Translations under genes and position numbers: made by a program
Shown here: piece by piece, positions 5,411-10,152 of the stretch
Layout of the letters: each line of letters begins with the position of its first letter
Numbering within the stretch: position 1 is the stretch's first letter
Source of the DNA: Actinomycetes bacterium
GTDB lineage: Bacteria; Actinomycetota; Acidimicrobiia; Acidimicrobiales; Palsa-688
Reading direction: 5' to 3'
NCBI GenBank assembly: GCA_021827225.1
Contig: JAKAXG010000092.1
Location: 1 to 10,152, forward strand
DNA: 10,152 bases
Notes under the pieces: generated by a model
Told to the model about the DNA's origin: nothing
Seen by the model: the letters and a program-made list of their open reading frames with translations, nothing else
The model's database searches: none

Positions 5411-6004
5411 ATGACTGATAGCTACGTACTGGTTGTGAGCAGGGGGTACGTGCGGCTGGTTCACAAGAACGGCCCGGAGTCGCTCACCAGGCGTGCCATG
5501 CGCAGGGCTGCTCGATGGGTGCCGGATGATGACCTCTTGGCCGAGGGCGAGGGCGATCCGGAACCGTGGGAAGAGGATCCTCAGGACATTCCCGAATGGG
5601 CGTACTCAGACTACGAGCCGGATATCCCCGAGTGGGCGTATGTCGACTACGACCCGATAGAGGAGGGGGAGGCGGCTGGCGAGGGGGGGCAGCTTCTGGC
5701 TGCCGGACGCGGCGACGAGGGGCTCTCTCGGCGGAGCAGGAACAACATGCGACGGCTGTTCAACTCTCTTCCGTGGGAGTTGCTGGGCGCCCGTCCGGCG
5801 CTGATCACGCTGACGTACCCGGGCGAGTGGCAGCGGTGGGTGCCTGACGGGCGGGTCTGGGACCGGCACCGGAGGAGCTTGGAGCGCAGGTGGGGTGCGG
5901 CGCTGGAAGGAGCCGCTGGTCGGAGTGTGGGTGAAGGAGTTCCAGGAATCGGGGCGGCCGCACCTGCACCTGTACGTGGGACTGCCGAGCACTATGGCGG
6001 ATGA
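5411..6004 (+). CDS. Rolling-circle replication initiator, N-terminal part (frameshifted)
   Basis: The first half of a plasmid-type HUH Rep. ATG 5411 follows a GGAAGGGGCGGGAG purine-rich tract. The N-terminal 90 residues are charged and include a tandem 12-residue repeat (DIPEWAYSDYEP then DIPEWAYVDYDP, residues 59-82). The catalytic-domain opening motif ALITLTYPGEW follows at about 130-140. After LERRW the frame leaves family-like sequence and runs about 35 residues to a stop at 6002-6004. The expected continuation, including the HUH motif, lies in the +1 frame starting at about 5895. The switch coincides with a GGGG run at 5892-5895, and removing one G would give LERRWVRRWKEPLVG in one frame. 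It is therefore a decayed gene, a sequencing error or, less likely, programmed frameshifting. Confidence 0.75.
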   Translation: MTDSYVLVVSRGYVRLVHKNGPESLTRRAMRRAARWVPDDDLLAEGEGDPEPWEEDPQDIPEWAYSDYEPDIPEWAYVDYDPIEEGEAAGEGGQLLAAGRGDEGLSRRSRNNMRRLFNSLPWELLGARPALITLTYPGEWQRWVPDGRVWDRHRRSLERRWGAALEGAAGRSVGEGVPGIGAAAPAPVRGTAEHYGG

Positions 6005-7226
6005 GGACTTCGCTGGGCTGCGACAACGGACCCTGATGAGGCAGCGGCTTGAGCGGCGTCTCGGTCGGTACGAGGGGCGCAAGCGCCTACCGGCGATCGG
6101 GCAGGAGTACGGGGGCGAGTTCGCCATGTGGCTCCGCACGGCGTGGGCGGAGGTCGTCGGCACGCAGGGGCACGTGCAGGCGCACCATGCCCGGGGAGCC
6201 GACGTGGTGGTGATGTTCTGGACCGAGGAGGCGGCTGAGAGAGCCGATCGGACGGCCGTGGCCGAGTACCTGGCGAGGGAGGCGGCGAAGTGGAGGCAGA
6301 AGAAGCCCCCGGCCGGGTTCGTCGGCGTAGGACGCTATTTCGGGGTCTGGGGGCGGACGGTCGGGTTCGTGCCGCAACAGCAGGAGGTGGCCCTGAATCC
6401 TGTGGTGGCGGTGGAGATGGGCAGGCGGCTGGAGCGGTGGGTCAACTGGAAGCTGCACGTGCTCCGCCGTGGGGCTCCTCCTGCGACGAGCATGGCGCAG
6501 CGTCGGCCCTGGGACGGGATCACGGCGTTCGGTCTGCGGCCGGAGCAGTCTCTGAGGCTTCTTCGGTGGTCGGAGCAGGCTGCGGCTCGCAAGGTTGACC
6601 GGCAGCCGTCATGGGGGTCCGGGGGCGTAGCCCCCGGCGAAATCACAAAGCTCCTACGGTCGGTCGACGTCGCTACGGGTGAGGTGGTGTCAGTCCAAGA
6701 AAGCGGCGGCCCGGTCCAGGACCCCGGTGTTGATGGGCTCCAGGTAACTGCGCATGGTGGTGGCCGGGTCGCTGTGCCCGAGCACCCGTTGGATGTCGAG
6801 CAGGTCGAAGTGATGAGCTCCGTCGTCGGTGGTGGCGTTGTGGAGGATGCCGGCGGCAGTGCGGCGCAGGTCGTGGGGAGCGACATGGCCGAGTCCGGCT
6901 TCCTTGGCCCGCTGGTTGACCACGTAGAAGAGGGTCCTGTGGCTGGTAGGACGGTGCCAGTCCAGTCGCCGCGAGCCACCCTGGCGAGCCGCTCCGAGCA
7001 CCTGACGGCAGATGAGCGGGGAGCCCGGCCGGGGGTCGGAGTAGGCGGCAAGGTAGCGCCCGATGGCCTCGGTGAGGGCTCGTCCGGCGGTGACTTGCCT
7101 GGGCTTGCGTCCCTTCCCGGTCCAGGTGATGACGGGCAGGTGACGCAGGTTGTCGATGCTGAGGTTTCTGATCTCGGAGATGCGCATCCCGAGCAGCCCG
7201 AGTCGGATGACGATCTCGTCGCGTAG
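5895..7226 (+). CDS. Rolling-circle replication initiator, HUH-containing part
   Basis: The second part of the same Rep. It nicks double-strand origin DNA to start rolling-circle replication of the excised element. It begins within the upstream frame; GTG at 5895 is only the first start-like codon, not a supported start. The HUH metal-binding motif is GRPHLHLYVGLP (about residues 20-31). A later EYLAREAAKWRQKKPP segment carries the likely nicking tyrosine, followed by GRYFGVWGRTVGF, typical of the C-terminal part of these domains. The region after about base 6690 runs antisense to the integrase gene and reads as low-complexity Gly/Val-rich sequence, so the last 180 residues are doubtful and the true end may be near 6690. 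A perfect GC-rich hairpin lies in frame at 6619-6637. Function needs the 5411 frame restored. Confidence 0.72.
   Translation: MRRWKEPLVGVWVKEFQESGRPHLHLYVGLPSTMADEDFAGLRQRTLMRQRLERRLGRYEGRKRLPAIGQEYGGEFAMWLRTAWAEVVGTQGHVQAHHARGADVVVMFWTEEAAERADRTAVAEYLAREAAKWRQKKPPAGFVGVGRYFGVWGRTVGFVPQQQEVALNPVVAVEMGRRLERWVNWKLHVLRRGAPPATSMAQRRPWDGITAFGLRPEQSLRLLRWSEQAAARKVDRQPSWGSGGVAPGEITKLLRSVDVATGEVVSVQESGGPVQDPGVDGLQVTAHGGGRVAVPEHPLDVEQVEVMSSVVGGGVVEDAGGSAAQVVGSDMAESGFLGPLVDHVEEGPVAGRTVPVQSPRATLASRSEHLTADERGARPGVGVGGKVAPDGLGEGSSGGDLPGLASLPGPGDDGQVTQVVDAEVSDLGDAHPEQPESDDDLVA
6619..6637. repeat. Perfect 8-bp stem hairpin near the rep 3' end
   Basis: CCGGGGGC (6619-6626) and GCCCCCGG (6630-6637) pair perfectly around a GTA loop. 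It falls where the Rep protein reads SGGVAPG, after its conserved domain and before the int stop. It may be a palindromic element or a terminator between the convergent rep and int genes. It lacks a U-tract. Confidence 0.5.
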
Positions 7227-7748
7227 GCCCACGATCGTTCCGTCCTGGCAGATCGGGATTAGATGTCCGTAAGCGTCGTCGTGGGTCAGCCAGCGGCCTG
7301 GATTCTTGGCCTGGACCTTTCCGTAGGTCCGTCGATAGGTCCGGAGAGGGCTGTCGTTGTCCCGTAGGTGTTCGGCGACGTTCTGGGTGACCAGCCCGGC
7401 CCGGTGGCACCAGCGCAGGAACGTGGCGATCTTCGTGCATCGCTGGTAGACGGTGTTGTTGGCCGGGCTGCCCGAGGTGCAGAAGTCGAGCAGGTCGCCT
7501 TCGGTGAGCTCCTGGGGGTGCCTGCGGCCGGTGTGGCGGAACAGCCGGGTGAGGGTGCTGCGGTAGTCCCGGGCGGTCTTGGGGTTCGAGTACCGGCGGC
7601 AGAACTCGTCGAGGATGGCGAGCAGGTCCCCTACAGCCGGGCTGAGGGGCCGGACCTCAGCGGTTGGTAGGTTGCCGCTTTTCCTTGATCTTGGCCGCCT
7701 TACCGGTCCGGTCCCGCAGGTAGTACAGCTTGGCCCGGCGGACGTCAC
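6690..7748 (-). CDS. Tyrosine recombinase/integrase
   Basis: Site-specific tyrosine recombinase, the presumed integrase of the rplS-inserted element. It has an N-terminal SAM-like core-binding domain (about 35-130, from [25 protein letters not shown]) and a complete catalytic domain: the first Arg in [11 protein letters not shown], Lys in [19 protein letters not shown] (His-x-x-Arg), [14 protein letters not shown] (His and the nucleophilic Tyr). The frame is open to a GTG at 7748 inside rplS in another phase, and no ATG, GTG or TTG occurs between that GTG and the conserved domain. The first 20 codons are therefore host rplS sequence, and the attL core lies at codons 20-25. The native start appears to be stranded at 3618 beyond attR. 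In this state int would be expressed only from rplS-operon transcripts. It converges on rep. Confidence 0.9.
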   Translation of the reverse strand: MTSAGPSCTTCGTGPVRRPRSRKSGNLPTAEVRPLSPAVGDLLAILDEFCRRYSNPKTARDYRSTLTRLFRHTGRRHPQELTEGDLLDFCTSGSPANNTVYQRCTKIATFLRWCHRAGLVTQNVAEHLRDNDSPLRTYRRTYGKVQAKNPGRWLTHDDAYGHLIPICQDGTIVGLRDEIVIRLGLLGMRISEIRNLSIDNLRHLPVITWTGKGRKPRQVTAGRALTEAIGRYLAAYSDPRPGSPLICRQVLGAARQGGSRRLDWHRPTSHRTLFYVVNQRAKEAGLGHVAPHDLRRTAAGILHNATTDDGAHHFDLLDIQRVLGHSDPATTMRSYLEPINTGVLDRAAAFLD

Positions 7749-8013
7749 CCCGGGTCACCACCTCGATCTTGGCGATGACCGGCGAGTGCACCGGGAAGGT
7801 GCGCTCCACGCCGACGCCGAAGCTCAGCTTGCGCACCGTGAAGGTCTCCTGCAGACCCGATCCCTGGCGGCGGATGACCGCGCCCTGGAAGATCTGGACC
7901 CGCTCGCGGTTACCCTCGACCACCCGGACGTGCACCTTCAGGGTGTCGCCGGGGGCGAACTCGGGGACGTCGTCGCGCAGGCTGTCGCGGTCTACCAGGT
8001 CGGTCGGTTTCAT
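7657..8013 (-). CDS. rplS: 50S ribosomal protein L19
   Basis: Ribosomal protein L19 of the large subunit, at the 30S-50S interface. It has 118 residues from ATG 8013-8011 with AGGAG 9 nt upstream, normal for the family. Hallmarks are [54 protein letters not shown] and [22 protein letters not shown]. The last residues (QPTNR) come from the inserted element. The alternative ending TVR, still preserved beside lepB, is presumably the native one. The protein is thus a host-element hybrid over its last few residues, which are variable in L19 and unlikely to be critical. It follows trmD with a 62-base spacer. Confidence 0.96.
   Translation of the reverse strand: MKPTDLVDRDSLRDDVPEFAPGDTLKVHVRVVEGNRERVQIFQGAVIRRQGSGLQETFTVRKLSFGVGVERTFPVHSPVIAKIEVVTRGDVRRAKLYYLRDRTGKAAKIKEKRQPTNR
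7676..7689 (-). repeat. attL core inside rplS and int
   Basis: ATCAAGGAAAAGCG on the minus strand, encoding IKEKR of rplS and, in another phase, SRKS of int. Thirteen of 14 bases match attR (3549-3562). The first 8 bases, ATCAAGGA, are identical and the ninth differs (A here, G in attR), so strand exchange probably lies in or next to this octamer. Confidence 0.85.
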
Positions 8014-8075
8014 GACGGGATGCTCCTGCAGGGGATCGAAAGACGCGTCGGCAACAGCCGCGCGGGCGGGGCAGT

Positions 8076-8813
8076 TCAGAATAGTCCGTCGAGACCGAAC
8101 TCGGCCAGGAGCCCCCTGTCCTCGGCGGTGAGCCCGCCCCGGGCGGCCACCAGATCCGGCCGCCGCCGGAGCGTCCGGGCCAGGGCCTGCGCTCTCCGCC
8201 AGCGCTCCACCCGGCCGTGGTCGCCGCTGCGCAGCACCTCGGGGACCTCCCACCCCCGGAACTCGGCCGGCCGGGTGTACTGCGGGTACTCGAGCAGGCC
8301 GGTGGAGAAGCTCTCGTCGCCGGCGGAGGCGGCGTTGCCCATCACCCCCGGTACCAGGCGGGCCACCGCCTCCACCACCGCCAGGGCCGCCACCTCCCCC
8401 CCGGCCAGCACGAAGTCGCCGAGAGACAGCTCGCCGTCGACCAGGTGGTCCGCCACCCGCTGGTCGACGCCCTCGTAGCGGCCGCAGAGCAGCGAGAAGC
8501 CCTCCCCGGCGGCCAGCTCGGCCGCCCAGTCATGGTCGAAGCGCCGACCCCCCGGGCCGAGGAGCAGCAGCGGCCGGGGCGGTCGGGCCGCCTCCACCAC
8601 CGCGAAAATCGGCTCCGGCCGCAGCACCATGCCCGCTCCCCCGCCGAAGGGCGAGTCGTCGACGGAGCGGTGGGGGTCGGTGGTGCCCGAGCGCAGGTCG
8701 TGGACCCGGATGTCGAGCAGGCCCTCCCGGCCGGCCTTGCCGATGAGGCTGGCCGCCGTCCACGGCGCCACCAGGTCCGGGAAGATGGTGAACAGGTCGA
8801 TGCGGAGCGTCAC
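8076..8813 (-). CDS. trmD: tRNA (guanine37-N1)-methyltransferase TrmD
   Basis: SPOUT-class methyltransferase that makes m1G37 in tRNAs to prevent +1 frameshifting, using S-adenosylmethionine bound in a trefoil knot. It has 245 residues, normal for the family. The start is GTG 8813-8811, overlapping the rimM stop as GTGA. Motifs are LFTIFPDLV (7-15), [18 protein letters not shown] (52-69), [10 protein letters not shown] (111-120), [11 protein letters not shown] (130-140), RLVPGVMGN (152-160) and [10 protein letters not shown]. Arg152 matches the catalytic Arg154 of the Haemophilus enzyme. The residue aligned with catalytic Asp169 is Glu167, with Asp166 just before it, by my counting of the ungapped stretch. 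It sits in the conserved rimM-trmD-rplS operon. Confidence 0.96.
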   Translation of the reverse strand: MTLRIDLFTIFPDLVAPWTAASLIGKAGREGLLDIRVHDLRSGTTDPHRSVDDSPFGGGAGMVLRPEPIFAVVEAARPPRPLLLLGPGGRRFDHDWAAELAAGEGFSLLCGRYEGVDQRVADHLVDGELSLGDFVLAGGEVAALAVVEAVARLVPGVMGNAASAGDESFSTGLLEYPQYTRPAEFRGWEVPEVLRSGDHGRVERWRRAQALARTLRRRPDLVAARGGLTAEDRGLLAEFGLDGLF

Positions 8814-9280
8814 TGCTCCAGCAGCCCGGGCGGTCCGTCGACGGTCAGGCGCCCGTCGGCCTGGCGGGACACGAAGGTGAGGGGCACCACCCGGCCGTCG
8901 GTGAGGACGAGCAGGTCGCTGGCCGGGTTGGCCTCCACCGCCTCCACCCGCCCGACCAGCGTCCCGGAGGGGTCGTACAGGTCGGCGCCGACCATCTCGT
9001 GCACCCACAGGGCGCCTTCCACCTCGAGCGCCTCCGCCCGTAGCACGGCGCCGCGCAGCGCCTCGGCGTCCTCGCGACGCGACAGCCCGGCGAAGGTGAC
9101 CAGCCACCGTTCGTGGCCGGACACCTCCGGCAGCGGTGTGGCGGAGACGATCTCCAGGACCCGCCCGGCGGCGACCAGGCTGGCGCCGGGCTGCATCCGC
9201 TCGGTGCGGTTGGTCCACAACTCCACCACGACCTGGCCCTTCAGGCCGTGCGGCTTGGCCACCCGCCCGACGTCGAGCAA
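8810..9280 (-). CDS. rimM: 16S rRNA processing protein RimM
   Basis: Ribosome maturation factor for the 30S subunit, binding S19 and the 16S head region. It has 156 residues, within the family range. The N-terminal RimM domain starts LDVGRVAKPHGLKGQVVVEL, and the C-terminal PRC-barrel half includes LWVHEMVGADLYDPSGTLVGRVEAV and the VPLTFV segment. The only usable start between the upstream TAG and the conserved region is TTG at 9280-9278. No Shine-Dalgarno sequence precedes it, so it probably relies on coupling to the KH gene, which ends 15 bases upstream in the same frame. It overlaps trmD by four bases. Confidence 0.95.
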   Translation of the reverse strand: MLDVGRVAKPHGLKGQVVVELWTNRTERMQPGASLVAAGRVLEIVSATPLPEVSGHERWLVTFAGLSRREDAEALRGAVLRAEALEVEGALWVHEMVGADLYDPSGTLVGRVEAVEANPASDLLVLTDGRVVPLTFVSRQADGRLTVDGPPGLLEQ

Positions 9281-9295
9281 CGGGAGGAAGTGGGG

Positions 9296-9616
9296 CTAGT
9301 CGACGATGTCGACGAGGACGTCGACGCCGTCCCGGGCGCCCGCGGCCCGGACCACGCTGCGAATGGACTGGGCGACCCGGCCCCGCCGGCCGATCACCTT
9401 GCCCATGTCGTCGGGGGCGACCCTGAGGGACAGCTTGACGCCCTGGCGGGTCTCGCTGGTGTCGATGCGCACAGCGGTGGGGTCGTCCACCAGGCGGGCG
9501 GCGAGGAAGGCCAGAACGGCCCTGGCCCGGCCACCGTCGACGCTGTCGTCGTCACCCCAGTCGTCGACACCTCCGTCCAGGCTCTCCTCGGTGTCGCCCA
9601 GAGGGGAATCGCTCAC
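9296..9616 (-). CDS. khpA: KH-domain RNA-binding protein KhpA
   Basis: A small single-KH protein of the KhpA/YlqC family, which binds RNA, often with KhpB, and affects cell division and translation in Gram-positive bacteria. The KH core is [19 protein letters not shown] followed by [21 protein letters not shown], with the GXXG loop GRRG (76-79). At 106 residues it is longer than the typical 75-80. The extra 28 N-terminal residues are strongly acidic (for example [15 protein letters not shown]). The start is GTG 9616-9614, overlapping the rpsP stop as GTGA. A later start cannot be excluded, but no ATG is available. The position between rpsP and rimM is the usual one. Confidence 0.93.
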   Translation of the reverse strand: MSDSPLGDTEESLDGGVDDWGDDDSVDGGRARAVLAFLAARLVDDPTAVRIDTSETRQGVKLSLRVAPDDMGKVIGRRGRVAQSIRSVVRAAGARDGVDVLVDIVD

Positions 9617-9882
9617 GAGGAGGCGCCCGACTTGAACTCGTCCATGGCTCCGCTCTCGTTGAGGAGGCGGGCCACGCGGTCGGTCGGCTGGGCCCCATCG
9701 CGGAGCCAGCGGACGGCCCTGGCGTTGTCGATGACCACCCGGCTGGGTTCGGCGCGCGGCTCGTAGGTGCCGAGGATCTCGATGAAACGGCCATCGCGAG
9801 GCGACCGGCTGTCGGCGGCCACCACACGGTAGACCGGCTGCTTCTTCTTCCCCATCCGCATCAGGCGGAGTTTGACGGCCAT
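9613..9882 (-). CDS. rpsP: 30S ribosomal protein S16
   Basis: Ribosomal protein S16 of the small subunit, needed for 30S assembly. It has 89 residues from ATG 9882-9880. The N-terminus [20 protein letters not shown] and the segment [20 protein letters not shown] are diagnostic. [16 protein letters not shown] is the conserved C-terminal part. It lies 43 bases downstream of ffh and overlaps the KH gene by four bases. Its upstream purine tract (AGAGAG) is a weak, distant ribosome-binding site. Confidence 0.97.
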   Translation of the reverse strand: MAVKLRLMRMGKKKQPVYRVVAADSRSPRDGRFIEILGTYEPRAEPSRVVIDNARAVRWLRDGAQPTDRVARLLNESGAMDEFKSGASS

Positions 9883-9925
9883 GTTGGAATTCAGCTCTCT
9901 ATCTGTGTCTCGGTCATCGGACGCC

Positions 9926-10152
9926 TCAGCGGCGCTTCTTGTTCTTCTTCTTGGGGTTGACCCGCTTGCCGGAGGACGCCTTGCGAGCGGCACGTCCGAC
10001 CAGACCCGGCATGGTCGCCATCTGGCGCATCATGGCCTGCATCTGTTTGAAGCGGTCCAACAGATTATTGACATCGGTGACGGTTGTGCCACTACCCCTG
10101 GCGATGCGGGCCCGCCGGGACCCGTTGATGATGGACGGATCGCGGCGAGATC
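9926..10152 (-). CDS. ffh: Signal recognition particle protein Ffh (C-terminal part)
   Basis: The C-terminal 75 residues of the signal recognition particle GTPase subunit, which binds 4.5S RNA and signal peptides. The window edge cuts off the NG domain. The visible part is the end of the M domain: [20 protein letters not shown] carries the RNA-binding SRRxRIARGSG signature, followed by [19 protein letters not shown], a methionine-rich helix, and a lysine-rich tail ending KKKNKKRR. The stop TGA is at 9928-9926. It heads the ffh-rpsP-khpA-rimM-trmD-rplS series seen in many actinobacteria. Confidence 0.96.
   Translation of the reverse strand, partial: SRRDPSIINGSRRARIARGSGTTVTDVNNLLDRFKQMQAMMRQMATMPGLVGRAARKASSGKRVNPKKKNKKRR

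Larger units (their letters stand above)
3549..7689. mobile_element. Integrative element inserted in the 3' end of rplS
   Basis: The segment is bounded by two copies of a 14-bp core and separates rplS from lepB, which otherwise belong to one conserved gene cluster. It carries a tyrosine integrase, a rolling-circle HUH replication initiator and a secreted lipoprotein, an integrase-plus-Rep layout like a minimal actinobacterial integrative plasmid. No excisionase, FtsK-like transfer protein or relaxase is visible. The element replaces the last codons of rplS, so the target gene stays intact. Composition is less GC-extreme in the 3900-5100 part than in the flanking host genes. The rep frameshift suggests it may no longer replicate autonomously. 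Confidence 0.87.

Noticed and set aside
7368..7670. Plus-strand frame antisense to int
   Set aside because: Shadow of the integrase gene, which has a complete set of catalytic residues.
8217..9299. Long plus-strand frame over trmD and rimM
   Set aside because: Antisense shadow in GC-rich DNA. Both minus-strand genes are clear.
1..10152. CRISPR array, tRNA or rRNA genes
   Set aside because: No regularly spaced repeats with spacers and no tRNA or rRNA sequence recognised on either strand. The integration target is a protein gene, not a tRNA.

Overview
The window is high-GC actinobacterial chromosome, probably a member of Acidimicrobiia or a related lineage. Evidence: the conserved cluster ffh-rpsP-khpA-rimM-trmD-rplS-lepB-DUF2469-yraN on the minus strand, the actinobacterium-specific DUF2469 protein, and frequent GTG starts with 4-bp NTGA gene overlaps. 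Read on the minus strand (high to low coordinates), it starts in the 3' end of ffh and continues with rpsP, a KH-domain RNA-binding gene, rimM, trmD and rplS.

The cluster is then interrupted. About 4.1 kb lies between rplS and lepB: a tyrosine integrase (int), a rolling-circle HUH replication initiator (rep, frameshifted) and a secreted lipoprotein with beta-propeller-like repeats. I interpret this as a small integrative element inserted into the last codons of rplS. A 14-bp near-identical core (ATCAAGGARAAGCG on the minus strand) occurs in the last codons of rplS (7676-7689) and just upstream of lepB (3549-3562). Next to lepB the core still carries a second rplS ending (IKEKRTVR-stop). Its TGA overlaps the lepB GTG start, so rplS and lepB formed a GTGA-coupled pair before insertion. 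The element supplies a substitute rplS tail ([14 protein letters not shown]).

The att core also lies inside the 5' end of int. In the integrated form int has no start of its own and is open only to a GTG inside rplS. In the circular form predicted from the two junctions, its frame would extend 20 codons upstream to an ATG with an AGGAG ribosome-binding site 6 nt away, which is now stranded at 3616-3630 facing lepB. Integration would therefore swap the expression signals of int and lepB, and a 28-residue junction ORF now couples into lepB through the old GTGA overlap.

Downstream, lepB is followed by DUF2469, yraN and a cystathionine gamma-synthase-family PLP enzyme. The last two appear to start at CTG codons in CTGA overlaps, each with a good Shine-Dalgarno sequence. 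Bases 496-925 hold no convincing gene but carry three copies of a 19-bp repeat, two of them forming an inverted pair. At the left edge on the plus strand is the 3' part of a pRiA4b ORF-3-like gene. The cargo region of the element (3563-5410) carries several GGACCGAC-type repeats, hairpins and a 14-bp palindrome, which may be integrase or Rep binding sites.
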